In this document: piece by piece, positions 1 to 14,300 of the stretch
Layout: each line of letters begins with the position of its first letter
Numbering within the stretch: position 1 is the first letter of the stretch
Source of the DNA: Liolophura sinensis
Lineage: Eukaryota > Mollusca > Polyplacophora > Chitonida > Chitonidae
Direction of reading: 5' to 3'
DNA length: 64,000 bases
Assembly: GCF_032854445.1 (NCBI RefSeq)
Contig: NC_088303.1
Coordinates: forward strand, 28,439,265 to 28,503,264
Notes under the pieces: model-generated
Told to the model about the DNA's origin: nothing
The model's database searches: none
What the model saw: only the letters and a program-made list of their open reading frames with translations
Made by a program: the position numbers and the translations under genes

Positions 1-137
1 ATCAGCCTATTACAAACTGCAGGGTAGTTTTAGGCTGCTGTGGTTTGTGGTTTATAGATTGCTACATGCACATACCTGTGGTTTAGTTTGCTACATGCAC
101 AGTACATGATCATACCTTGTGGCTTTAGTTTGCTACA

Positions 138-396
138 GCCCAGTAGTTTAGCGCTCTAGTAGCCTCTCTCCCAGTAGCCTCTCACCAATGTGGTCGCTAT
201 GAGTCCAAGTCCAGCTCATGCTGGCTTCCTCTCCGGCCGTACGTGGGAAGGTCTTTCAGCAACCTGCGGATGGTCGTGGGTTTCCCCCGGGCTCTGCCCG
301 GTTTCCACCCCCCATAATGCTGGTCGCCGTCGTATAAGTGAAATATTCTTGAGTACGGTGTAAAACACCAATCAAATAAATAAATAAATAAATACA
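138..396 (+). mobile_element. tRNA-derived SINE inside the minisatellite
   Basis: The core and tail match the main SINE family; the head is rearranged. It is flanked by TTTAGTTTGCTACA at 124-137 and 397-410. This is either a target-site duplication or the minisatellite motif itself. Confidence 0.8.
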
Positions 397-409
397 TTTA
401 GTTTGCTAC

Positions 410-2150
410 ATGCATGTGTACCTACCTTGTGGTTTTAATTTGGTACATGCATGTGTACTTACTTTGTGGTTTTAGCTTGCTACATGTACACTACATGTAC
501 ATACCTTGTGGCTGTAGCCTGCTACATGCACGTGTACACACCTTGTGGTTTTAGCCTGCTACATGCACATGCACATACCTTGTGCTTTTAGCTTGCTACA
601 TGCATGTGTACATACCTTGTGCTTTTAGCTTGCTACATGCATGTGTACATACCTTGTGCTTTTAGCTTGCTACATGTACATACCCTGTGTTTTTAGCTTG
701 CTGCATGTACACTACATGTACATCCCTTATGGTTTTACTTTGCTACATGTACATACCTTGTGCTTTTAGCCTGCTGCATGTACATACCCTGTGGTTTTAG
801 CTTGCTACATGTATACTACATGTACATACCCCGTGGTTTTAGCTTGCTACATGTACATACCCTGTGGTTTTAGCTTGCTACATGTACACTGCATGTACAT
901 ACCCCGTGGTTTTAGCCTGCTACATGTATACTACATGTACATCCCTTATGGTTTTACTTTGCTACATGTACATACCTTGTGTTTTTAGCTTGCTACATGT
1001 ACATACCCTGTGGTTTTAGCTTGCTACATGTACACTACATGTACATACCCCGTGGTTTTAGCTTGCTACATGCACATACCCTGTGGTTTTAGCTTGCTAC
1101 ATGCACATACCCTGTGGTTTTAGCTTGCTACATGTATACTACATGTACATCCCTTATGGTTTTACTTTGCTACATGTACATACCTTGTGCTTTTAGCTTG
1201 CTACATGTACATACCCTGTGGTTTTAGCTTGCTACATGTATACTACATGTACATCCCTTATGGTTTTACTTTGCTACATGTACATACCTTGTGCTTTTAG
1301 CCTGCTACATGTACATACCCTGTGGTTTTAGCTTGCTACATGTACACTGCATGTACATACCCTGTGGTTTTAGCTTGCTACATGTACATACCCTGTGGTT
1401 TTAGCTTGCTGCATGTACACTGCATGTACATACCCCGTGGTTTTAGCTTGCTACATGCACATACCCTGTGGTTTTAGCTTGCTGCATGTACACTGCATGT
1501 ACATACCCCATGGTTTTAGCTTGCTACATGCACATACTTTGTGGTTTTAGCTTGCTACATGTACACTACATGTACATACCTTGTGGTTTTTGCTTGCTAC
1601 ATGTCCATACCCTGTGGTTTTAGCTTGCTGCATGTACACTACATGCACATACCCTGTGGTTTTAGCTTGCTACATGCACATACCCTGTGGTTTTAGCTTG
1701 CTACATGTACACTACATGTACATACCCTGTGGTTTTAGCTTGCTACATGCACATACCCTGTGGTTTTAGCTTGCTACATGTACACTACATGTACATACCC
1801 TGTTGTTTTAGCTTGCTACATGCACATACCCTGTTGTTTTAGCTTGCTACATGTACATACCCTGTGGTTTTAGCTTGCTACATGCACTTACCCTGTGGTT
1901 TTAGCTTGCTACATGTACACTACATGTACATACCCCGTGGTTTTAGCTTGCTACATGCACATACCCTGTGGTTTTAGCTTGCTACATGTACACTACATGT
2001 ACATACCCTGTGGTTTTAGCTTGCTACATGCACATACCCTGTTGTTTTAGCTTGCTACATGCACATACCCTGTGGTTTTAGCTTGCTACATGTACACTAC
2101 ATAGCTTGTTACACACACCATGTGGTATTAGCCCGCTACAAACAGTATAG
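410..2150. repeat. Minisatellite in CCDC150 intron 16
   Basis: About 1.7 kb of tandem units built from two alternating lengths, near 31 and 42 bases, around the motif GCTTGCTACATGTACATACC. The array contains many ACATGT palindromes. Divergent units also occur at 1-130, so it continues off the left edge. It begins about 15 bases beyond the exon 16 donor. Confidence 0.92.
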
Positions 2151-2160
2151 TTTTACAGAC

Positions 2161-2355
2161 CTTTAAGTGTTTCACATGCTCCTCCATTTGTTTCTTTGCT
2201 CTGGCCATGTGATCATTCTGTGCCTTTTGATTGGATAGTTTCTGGCGTAGCTCTTTCACTAGCACTTCCTGTTCTGTCAGTTTGTGTCGCAATTCAAGGT
2301 TAGCTCTCGACAATTCTCCATTCTTTGTTGCCATTCCTTCAGTCTGCTTCTTCAT
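2161..2355 (-). CDS. CCDC150: CCDC150 exon 16 (last one visible)
   Basis: 65 codons in phase 0. It encodes MKKQTEGMATKNGELSRANL and ends EEHVKHLK at a GTCTGT donor. The ELSRANLELRHKL block matches the vertebrate C-terminal third. No later exon can be seen: the sequence to the left is almost entirely minisatellite, so the gene must continue outside the window. Confidence 0.88.
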
Positions 2356-5300
2356 CTGATAGGGAAGGATTTTGGAGGTAAATTACAATTCTGATTATGT
2401 CATGAAGAATTATTCACTTCCTCTGTTCAGTACATAAATATTTGCTCTCTTTGCATGGAGTTTAAATACAATTTTATGACCTGGTTTTTCAAGAAAAAAA
2501 GAACTTCTGTGCTACTGAATGAATGAGTGAATGATTATGGCTTAACTCCACATCAGCAATATTTCAGCCATATCGTGCCGATCTGTGCATTTAAGAAATC
2601 ACTACAAGAGAAAATCATCACTTAAGAGGTCTGCTGATTTAAATGGAGATACTTCTTTCAATTAAGAAAAAAACACAAACAAGAAGCGAAGAATGTTCTT
2701 CTTGAAAATGTGCCCCAAAATCAAGAATAATAATACCATCCAAGACAATGAAGTCCTTCCACAGAGTTGCTATTCGCAAATAAAAAAAAAAGCAAAAAAA
2801 AGCAATGGACTCCCTGAACATAGTACAGTTTTAATCGTACTAAAGTTCATGAGTAACCATACTGAGCACAATCAGCTGTTGACTGGTATCAGAATGGGTA
2901 GTTTTACAGACAGGTACATCTGGGTAGTCACCAGACACAAAGACTACTGCACAGTAGTATAAACCCCACCATCTAAGAAGATGAAGGTAGTGTGGAACGG
3001 TAAGGAGCTGTTTGTGGTGTGCTAATGGTGTGCTGGTGGAATGCTATGTGTGAGCTAGCGGTTTGCTGGTGGTTAGCTAGTGGCGTACTAGGTGTGAGAT
3101 GTGGGATGTGCTAGTGATGAGCTGTGCTAGTGATGAGCATGTGGCGAGCTAGTGGTATGCTAGTGCCATGCTGCGGAGACCTCTCAGGTTAGTACTGTAC
3201 AAATGTACATGCTGAGCTATATCAGTTGAGGAAAGTTGTTGATACATGTGTATGGCAAATGTACAAATGGAAAAAACAGGTCAGGCTAAGGGCCATAACT
3301 CTGATGGAGAGAAAGTATACGTTAATGCATATCTTACCTCGGAGACATCTTTATTTGTCTTCTTGATGGACTTTTCTCGTTCTTGCTTCAGCTGATCTTT
3401 GACAGCCTTCAGTCGCTCCTCGTAAGTTTTTAACTCATTTTGCACAGTCTTAAACTCTTTTTCTCTGTCAAATATAGGTTCAAACATATCACAAGCTGTC
3501 TACATGTTATCCTTACAACTCATATATTAACAACAGCATATCATAAGCACTTCATGTATTGCAGAAATTAATACAACACACTGGATCTCAATAGTAATGG
3601 TCACCACAATATGGCTGGAATCCAAAATGGCGCTAAGCAATAAGCATTCATTCAATCCTAATGACAAAGCCTTGATATATAACACTCTCAGTACTCGATT
3701 CACAATGGTAAAATTAAATCAAACTCAGAAATGCTGAAATGTTATCTTTGATCTCAGACTGCACCTGTCTCCCTGTCTTACCTAGCATCTTTGAGTTTGG
3801 AAATCAGGGCGTCCTTCTTCTCTACATCTGCTTGTAGTTTATCCACGGTAGTCTGAAGCCCACAGTTGGAATCTAACACATCCTCCAGGGAGTTAGCCAT
3901 TTTGGTATTGTCGTCCCTACACTGCTTAAGAGCTTTCCTCAAGGGCTCCAGCTGAAAAGCAGAGGATAAAGAAATCGCTTTATTTACGAGTATCTGTGGT
4001 TAATTAGTTAGCCAGATGAAGATTAAAGTATGAAAAGAGTTGTAGGAAACTGAAATGCCCTGAGAAAACGCATGACCTTTGGCAAGTTACAGACAAACTT
4101 TTGTCATATGTGGTGCTCAACAAACACAAGGCTACAACTGGCACCCTGAGTGCCTTAAATCTCAAACAGAGGCCAGACACAGTGAGAAGAACAAAGCTAC
4201 ATAAATCCATTTAGGTAAACATAAATCTTTGTACTTCTTCAGCTACTTCAAACTTCCTGACTTAAAACTGCAGCTAATTGGGTTAGAGTCAGAGTTGAGT
4301 GTTTGTGAGCAAGAAACAGGACTTAACAGCCTGACTACCAATCAGTGTGTTCATAAAAGTGTTCTTATCTAAAATCAGGGGGCTTCAGTGGCCAAGGGGG
4401 GCTTCCTCAGTGGCCAAGGGGGCCTTCCTCAGTGGCCAAGGGGGGCTTCCTCTCCAGCCATACGTGGCACGGTCTGCATGCAACCTTCGGATAGTCGGAT
4501 AGTCGTGAGTTTCTCTTCGGCTCTGCCTGGTTACCTCCCAACATAATGATGGCCACCATCGTATAAGTGAAATATTCTTGAGTACAATGTAAAACATCAA
4601 TCAAATAAATAAACAAATCATCCAAAATCACATTTTAATTTTGGGCTAAAATCTTCTTTGATTTTAATATCAAATGTGATGTACAGACGTTTTATGGACC
4701 ACACTGCTGCATTTATGTAGCCATACCTCCTTAGATTCCAGCATTTCCACTGCTACCAGCCTCTCTTTGAGCAGTTCTGCTTCATGCTGTAAATCTCGTA
4801 CAAGTGACTTTGCCTGTGATCTGAAAAAACCAAAACAAGACACAGTTACATGTACACTTGGCTTCACTGATACAAAAGCTTTTATAAAATCTTCAAGTCA
4901 TGGTAAAAGCAGCTTTTGGAAACTGTCAATTAAGATGATTTTTTTGGTTCACGTTATATCCAGGCATGTTCACTTCCTCAACCGTTTCACATATGAATGA
5001 GAAACTTTAAAAGGACAAGACAGCATCTCGCTAAAACATATTTCAATCGAAAGCAGGATACTCAAGCTATCTGAAAAGCATCAAACTTTATTATTTTAAT
5101 GAGATTTCACCAAATAACATGTAGAACCAAATGGCAATACTGCACAAATGGCTGGTGTGAAACGAGGCAGCCATCTTGAGAATTTTATCCAATCAAACAC
5201 GTTGCTATCAGATTTTGCGGCCTAAGCTATGACCTAGCCTTTACCCATTCACTCCATAAAGTGACATGTGATAACACAGAATTACTGATAAAACATCATG

Positions 5301-8300
5301 TTGAGATCGTGTACAGCGATTTATTTACCTGTAGCCGATAGGCAATTTCATGCAATGTTGTGGGACAAGTCTGTATCATATACGGACCACCACAGACTAA
5401 AATCAGTTGATTTACAAGCTGTGTAATATTCAACGATGGTACTCAAATTATGTCAGGCAGCAGTATACCTTCTCAGCCCACACAGCACTCATCTCCCCAG
5501 TAAACCTTAGACCTACTTAGACACGCTGTTCAAATTATACCAATACATTTTTGTCGTTTATCTTAGCATTTAGTCAGCATGCAGTTGGTAAATAACAAAT
5601 ATCTGATTCAGTGAAAAATTCATTTCGGATGCTGAAGGTTTAAGGCAATGAGAAGACAGCATCTCATTGGACAATGCTTAATTAAGTCTTAAGACATTTT
5701 GTTTTTGTTCCGAATATATTAGAACTGAAGATTTTAAATTTTGCCCTTTGTCTTTCTTACATACAAAGGATTTTTTTTCTGTTTTCTTTTATGAAATACA
5801 GTAAAGTTATTGAAACACCGTGCTAAAGCCGACGTTCTTTCTATGACATCTGTGATCAATAGGTGTCATCTACTGTCATCTTAGAAGCTGCCACTACTAA
5901 CTGAAACATAAAATCCAGCGACAGTTGAATTCCTAGATCAGTCTCAGTGGTGCTCAGATTTATTTCCATTTCTGCCAGAATTGAGCATGAATCCAGTTGT
6001 ACAACAATCCTATTGCAATTTTATAAACATTTAACTAGGGTCAAAATCACCAGCACAACCACTCTGGAGGCTACTAAATCAACCAGGAATACCCTGGCTG
6101 TGCATCTGCAGGCTACTAGTAAACTGCATAAATGATATAGTACACTTACTATACAGTGTTTTGAACGGTTCAAGCAGTGGAAGATATATCCTTCCAATAT
6201 GTTGAATTTTTGAGAGAGCTATTTATCACTTGGTCCTTCCTTCATGGATGAAGTCCACAACTTCATTCTACAACAGGCTGCTTCTTAAACTATCATACGG
6301 GAAATACATTTATCTTTGACTTTAGAGAGTTAGATTAAACGTGACATCACCCTGCCATCGATAATGGAGACATGCTGAAGCTGTGTCAAGACAAAGTTTC
6401 ACTAAACTTTTACTAGGCTGAAAAAAAAATCTGAAAAAATATTTAATATCGGTTTAAGATACTTTGAATAGTAGTCTTTCAGTGTTCATAAACATTAGTC
6501 AGGTGCTGTCTTTCACTTTAAAAAGAAAGACAACAAATAATACAACCAGAGTTTTAAAAGGAAGACTGGTGGAAACACACCCAAATGGTCAAAGACCTCT
6601 TTTTTCGGACAGTGCTTGGCCGCTCCATAAATCAACTTGTTTCACAAATGTTCATTTAACGTCAAATATTCTAAAGTTCTGGTTCACTGTTGCAGCCAAA
6701 CTTTCACTGATATACTGGTATTTTAGATTCTGTAAAAATGTTATAAAACTTAAAGTTGCTGTTTTCAAACTTGTGTCAAAAATTTGCTGCTTACAAGTAG
6801 TTAATAATAAAAACAGTATTCAGGAATAATTGTTCCTTTTCCCAGCCATAATTAATAAGGTGATTGAGGAAAGCACTGTGTATTTCACAACATCTATAAA
6901 CCAGTGTTTTAATTCTTGCCAAAAACTCTGAACAACTGGGCAATACAAAAACAGCTCATCTATTGTTCCGCATTCCATTTTGGAATATGAACAAATATCA
7001 TTATCTGAAATATTGATTTTAAACAGAACAGATTTTGTGACCAATGTTCTGTAAAGTATTTTGTACTGCAAAGTTTGTCTTCTCTCATAAATCAACTTCT
7101 AATAAGGAATTCCTACAAGGTCATGCGTTGCATCAAGTTAGAGCAACCAGAACCACGATGTTGCATGACTTATACCCCTGCAGGCACGTATGGTTAAAAG
7201 GTGAAACAGACTTCCGCTGATGTAAGCAGAAATAACTCCCACCTGATTTATAGAAACTGATAACATGGTGGTGCTGTCAATTTCTTCAACACTATGTGAT
7301 TTTGCCTATTTTTAACCGCGATATCTCACTTATGCAGCATCACAAAGACAAAAAATTTATGCGATACTTCACTAATGTACAAGAATGTGAGCTGAAAAAA
7401 GTATGACAATTTGCTCACTTTTCTGTGGTGAGCTGTGAGATCTGTGAGTCCTTCTGTCCCAGCTCCTGATGAAGGTTCTCCATCGCCGTCTGCAGCTGTG
7501 TGTGGGACGCCATCACCTCCTCCAGGGTGTGGGTCAGCTTACGGCTGTCCCGCTTACTCTGCTCCAGTCTCTGATCTAGACTAGACAGCTGAAGGGAAGT
7601 TAGTAAGCATCAATAAAACTGAGAAATTCAAACTGAGAAATTCATATACATTGTGTATGTTTACTGTTTGGCTGGACTTTATAATGCTGTACATATGACA
7701 CCAGATAAGTTGTCTCACTATAAGTTGACTGACCATGGTTTAACACCAAATCTGAATAATTTTTCACTTTAACATATGATGGCAGTGACCTTTGGAAAGT
7801 TACTGACAAACTTGTATTTTTTTTATTTATCTGATTGGTGTTTTACGCCGTGCTCAAGAATATTTCACTTATATGAAGGCGGCCAATGTATGGTGGAAGG
7901 AATCCGGGCAAAGCCCGGGGAAAACCCATGACCATCCGCAAGTTGCTGAAATACCTTTCCATATACAGGACAAACTTGTACACATCTGACATAAAGATAT
8001 GCACACCATACCTTACTGTCACCAACGAGTCCAACGATCAGTGAGAGCAAGGCAATCTACAAGTCTCTCACTAAGGTAGGGGAAGCTTTACCACTTTTAA
8101 GGCTAGAGGTTTGATGGGTAATTTTTGAGGTTCAGTGTTTTTTCCCTGTCTCAAGTGTTCTTTTCCAACAAAAATGTGTTGAAAACCAAGATTTTTACCA
8201 CAACAGCGTAAGCCTAGAGCATAAAGATAAACCACAAATCAAATTTTGAAATGAGAAATGAGAACACAAAGCTTCATACCTTGTGACTCTCCTGCTCTTC

Positions 8301-11300
8301 CATAGTATTGAGACGCTCTAACAGCTGATAGTTCTCCTTGAGGGCCTCATCTCTGGACTGTATCGCCAGGGAGAAGTCCTTATCTCGCCTCTCTCCACTC
8401 TCCTCACACTGCTTCACCTGGCTCTCCAGACGTTTACCCTTCAGCTTGTACTCACTCAGCTCTTTCTGACACTGACAAACAACAACACTACTCAGCTGAG
8501 GACAAGGGAAACAGAATGTTTATTAGAAATCAATTTTGTTTTGTCAGGTGTTTCATGTCATAGGTTTTTTATTACAGGCCATGCTTAAAAATATGTTTGC
8601 TTTTAACCTGCACCCTGGCATAACCCGACCGACTCTCCAAAAACAGGCCCTACACATTTTATTGAAATTTTGAAAGATGTGTTCACTACCGATCGTCTCT
8701 GGTTTTTTTGATAGGGACGGGGTTAAAGAATTTTTTAAAATCTAGCCTCATCCTACACTCAGGCCAATTCATACCTAAGTGAATGACAAATGTCAAAAGA
8801 TAGGATGTCAAAATTTGACTGAATGATCGAATGACAGAGTGAATTATGAACCTTTTTAAACGGTTGTATTACGAATTTTGCAAGAATGACACCAAAAGAG
8901 CAACTGATGTCAACAAAATGGCAACAGGGTCCCAACTGCTCTGGTATTATCTAAGGTACATGTAACACAACAACCCCTCAGACATAAGATCCAATCAAGA
9001 GAGGCTAAACACAGTCTGATTAGGATGCAATCAGTGTCTATAATACTGAGGGTACTCTTCACGTGTACATGACACAGCTGTACAAGACATATACAGCGAG
9101 TGTGTATACCACAGGTATCTAATACTGCTTTACAGAAACATCTGTAGTATTACGGGATATACTCTCTCTTTTATACATGTACACGTATGACCCTGCCGTA
9201 CAGAAGACAGCCATGCTTGTATACCTTAAGGTACTTGGCCTCCATTGTGTCTCGTTGTTTGTTAAGCTGTATAACCTCTGTTCTGGTGTTGGCCAGCGCG
9301 TTTACCTCTGCCTGTAGCTGGGTCACTTGAGACTGTAACCGACCTTTGTCATACGCCAGTCGGTTCTTCTGTTCTGTGGTCTCCTTTAGCGCTGAATCTA
9401 GCTGCTTCTGTGAGGACTGTCAACCAAACCATACAGAAACATATCTACATGTTTCTATGAGGATTGTGAACCAAACAATACACAAACATATCTACATGTA
9501 CACATGGAGGATCAAACTGTTTTTGTGAGGACTGTGAACCAAACTATACACAAATATATCTACATGTACACATGGAGGATCAAACTGTTTCTGTGAGGAC
9601 TGTGAACAGCATATCAAGTTGTTTCTGTCAGGAGTAGGAATTGAAGAATTCACAAATACACACAGCAATATGAAGCTGCTTCTCTCCAATGAATACACAA
9701 AATACATCAGGTGAATCAAGCTGACCATCTCCAATATCTCCAATAAAAGCGACCCCGAAAGGAATCTACACACAAGGCAGTAAAATATTTTACACAATTT
9801 CTGCACACAAAAACCAATCAGGTAATCAGAATAAAAAAACTTGTTAAGCATACAAGGCTGCTGACTTTTGAAATGATCTGAGAATACATAAAAATTTTAT
9901 CACAGACAAGATCTAGGGCAGTGATTACATGGAAACCTATGACCAATTGAAACTCACAGAATTTGTTACATACGCAAAACCTCACGCACGGTTCCACAAA
10001 GTGAACCTGTACACAAAATATTATAAAAATCCCAGGCCAACCCATGGTAGACGGATGAAGAGTCCAACAGAAGGGCAGAATTAATGTCTCTGGCTGTCTG
10101 TGGAGAGTGGGATAAAAAAAAGCACATATATGTATATATACACTGTATAACTTTTTCAAATAAAAAGGGTATTGACTGTTCACCTGTTGACAACTCAGTG
10201 CTCTAACCCGGTCCTGTAAGCTGCTGTTCTCTGTCTCTAACTGTTTACTGGCCTGTGTTAGACTCTGGATCTCCAGCTTGGCGTCCTGTAACTCTGTCCT
10301 CAGTCTCCAGCGCTCATCTGACATCCCGTCCACAGCACTGTTCACCTGAAACCACAGATACATGTGTACTGTGATCGGTTTGACTTTATTATACCGTAAT
10401 TTGTCAACTTCTTGTCTGATATCCCATTGGTAGTGCTGATCTTCTGAAACCACAGAGACATGTGTACTGTGATCTGTTTGACTCTATTATACTGCGGGGG
10501 CATAGGAAGCAAATTCAAAGTGTGGGGGGGGGGGGCCTAGAGTCCCAGCCAAAAAAAGGGAGGGGGGGGGGGGCCCGGAGGCGCCAAGGCCCCGGAAGCT
10601 CTGAAGGAGCTATATCACCTTAGGGATGATTTGCTGTATCTTAGATATGTCAGATGAGGTGTTATTGACTATTTAATCCCATCTGAAAAAATTGAAATAG
10701 ACGTTTAGCTCAATTGTTGATGCTTTTGTCTGGAAAACCACGGGTCAACAAAGAATATTGTAACAATTTATCCAGAATTTACCATTAAATTTATGCATGT
10801 CGGAGAAAGGTTGGTGTAGATTGACTAATACAAGCATTTAACTCGCATGGAAGAGAATCGGTGGAAAGAAACATACATGTTTTTACTGGGCCTTGGTGGT
10901 AAACTTGCTGGCCTACTCACGCTGGCTTGCTTTTGATTGAAATCAATGTCATTCACATGTATACAAACATTTTTTGATCAGGCCTTTGGCTCAGACGTGC
11001 GTCTGATTTAGGGGAATTGTCAGTAACGCGCCAAAGTGAGTGGTTACAACGGTTACTTATCTTTCCTTCACTGATGAATCTTGCAACCCGTCCTAAGTGA
11101 AGTGATCTTGGAATGACGATAAACCATAATGAAATAAATAACTCAACACTGATGAGAGTATATATTGTACAAATATATGAATTACTTTGCTTTTTGAGCT
11201 CAATAGAACTGCAACGTTACTGCACTGAAACACAGTCACTAAATTAGAAAAAAAAGATTGTTTTTTGAGACAAATTAGTCAACTTTTTTGTCAAATTACA

Positions 11301-14300
11301 CTGTAGATGGTTTGCCCTTCTATGGGAGAATTGTATATATTAATATGTGCTACTTCTATTTGTGTACTGAAAGTTAAAACAAGCAAACCTACATAAACCC
11401 TACATGTAATTTTGGCACATTATCAGTTTGGAAAAACAGGTATATATAACTTTGTGACACTATATCATGTTACCTGGAAAAGCCAAATCTTTGAGAAATA
11501 ATCAAAACTCACAACCTTATGACAATTGCAGCCATGGTTGCATGGATGCAGAAAATACAAAACCGACGTTGCAGAAAAATTGTTATTAAAAAAAAGACCA
11601 TTATTTCAGTACATGTGGCATGAACATTTGTACTTCAAAAACCGCCTACGCTAAGTAACTCTCATAACAAGAAAGGAAAACAATAAAATGAACTATATGT
11701 CAAACTCCATGAGAAATGTCCAGGTGGTTGGATTTATTTTAAATCTGAACTCGACGAAGTTTGTCAAGTGGCTCCATTTCAATCAACTGACAAGTCCCGT
11801 CTTCACATGTATCCATGGATCCGTGTTTGTGTTGCAAACCTGAGTGGGTGGGGTGGGGGGGGGGGGGGGGGGTGCCAAAGATATGCTGACATCCTGTCCA
11901 TAGCAATGTTCACATGCATCCAGGGATAACACATATTCATGGAAACAAGTGTACTGTGATCTACTCTGCTCTAATATACTGTAAACAGTCCACTACTGTA
12001 ATTTGCCACTTTAGCATCTGACATCCCCACCACAGCTCTGTTTGCATGAAACCATGAATAAATCATCTGACACCAAAACCACAGCATTGTTCACTTCAAA
12101 CCACTGACAAGCAACGTGATGTACTCTAATGTTTAGTTTTACATGTGACTGTCTATCTTATACAAAGGATGGAAATGAGGACATGAACGTTGTCAGGTAT
12201 TAAACAATGGGGATTAATGTGGTGTGTAGAAAACGGGTAGTTTTATATAGATATGTATACATGTACTTCTGATTAACATCTCTTGGTTTCATGTACTTAA
12301 TGTCATATACCAAAACATATGTCGTCTGATTTTTAAATTCCCACAAAGATGTAGTGCCAAACCTCTTCCAGAAGCGATTCCTTATCTTTCATCGCTCTCT
12401 CCTTTGCCTGTTGTAAATCACACAGCTTTCCTCTGAGTTCTGTCAGCTCAGCCTCCAGCGCCTCTGTCGACTGTTGGAACTCACGCTCGCGACTCTTCAG
12501 GACGCCATTGCTTTCCAACACCTCATTCTCTAACCCTTCCCTGTTCATTGTTCAAATAATAACACATTCCTATCTTAGAGCAGAAATATGACATCAAGAA
12601 TTTTGCAAATAACATGGACTACAGCTAGAAGATCGGTAGTTCTCCAGAAGTACATGTATTTTAATTTCAAGAGCTAAAACAATACCTACATGTGCATACA
12701 TGTATTTCAATAATAAAATCATGTTCACAGAAAATTTTAACCAGAAAGCAAGAATAATAATCAACAACAAAAGACAGGCAGTGACAAAATGACAGCTTCT
12801 AACCAAAAAGTCTTTACATCATAACCTTAAAAGAAAAGAGCTCAAATGGTTAGTGCGCTAGCACAGCGTAATGACCCAGGGGTCTCTCACCAATGCAGTC
12901 GCTGTGAGTTCAAGTCCAGCTCATGTTGGCTTCCTCTCTGGCTGTACGTGGGAAGTTCTTCCAGCAACCTGCGGATGGTCGTGGTTTTCCCCCGGGCTCT
13001 GCCCGGTTTTCGCCCACCATAATGCTGGCCGCCATTGTATAAGTGAAATATTCTTGAGTACGGTGTAAAACACCAATCAAATAAATAAATAAATAAATAA
13101 ATAAATTAAAAGAAAAGGCAACAATATAACCAGAGTTATTTCGGAAGAGGAGAGGAAACAGACCTGAATGGCCACATGTATTTATTAGTGTGCTGGCCAG
13201 TAACTATAAAATCAATTTTTTATCAGGAATTCTCACAAAGCCATGTTAAAAACAACTGTAAATACAATGTTGCATCACTTGTAACCCACACACACATGGT
13301 TAAAAGGGAAAACAAATTTTGGGTGACATGAGCAGAAATAGCTGTCTCCTTGGGATATAGAAATAACTCACATTTGGATGGTCAAAACTGACAACATGGC
13401 AGCAATTCTGATAATGCATGCTTTTGCTTACTTTAATATCTCAGATATTGTGTCAGATGTGAATCATCACAAGAATAGAAAATTAAGTCTTTTTTTTAAC
13501 GTCTTGTAGGATATTTTATAGATGAACATATATGTTCAGTGAAGTGTAGTCTTTTCTTTTAAAACGTACATCAACAGTACATGTAATGATACATATATGT
13601 GTACAATTACAGTACTATGTAGTCGTATACAATGTTTGTACCTTTTAGCTACCAGCTCCTCATTCTCACATTCCAGCTGTTTCACAGTAGCCTGAAGTTG
13701 TCGCACTTTCTCCTCCATCTTCATGTGGTTTTCAGTGTTTTCCTTCTCCATCTGAGAGGTTATTTATGGAGAGAAAACCAAATTAGGTATACTACTTTCT
13801 GGCTTGTGCGTTGTATTTAATGAGAATCTTCAACCTTTTTGGCCTCTAAATCACTTTTTCCAGTGTAATTTATTATTCTCAAAATGACGCGGGGGCCTCC
13901 GTGGCTCAGTCGGTTAAAGCGCTAGCGCAGCGTAATGACCCAGGAGTCTCTCACCAATGCGGTCGATGTGAGTTCAAGTCCAGCTCATGCTGGCTTCCTC
14001 TCCGGCCGTATGTGAGAAGGTCTGTCAGCAACCTGCGGATGGTCATGGGTTTCCCCCTCGCTCTGCCCGGTTTCCACCCACCATAATGCTGGCCGCCGTC
14101 GTATAAGTGAAATATTCTTGAGTACAGCGTAAAACACCAATCAAAAAAAAAAAAAAAAAAAAAATCAAAATGACGCTAAATTGATTCGTTTGTGTCACAG
14201 AAGCTGCATGCTCCATACAACTGTGTCAATTATTTCTCAACAAGCCATAGTTCTCTCAGCAACTACTGCAGGGGCCTCCGTGGCTCAGTTGGTTAGTGCA

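Noticed and set aside
791-1769. ORFs in the minisatellite
   Set aside because: Repeat translation with no gene signals, on the strand opposite the host gene.
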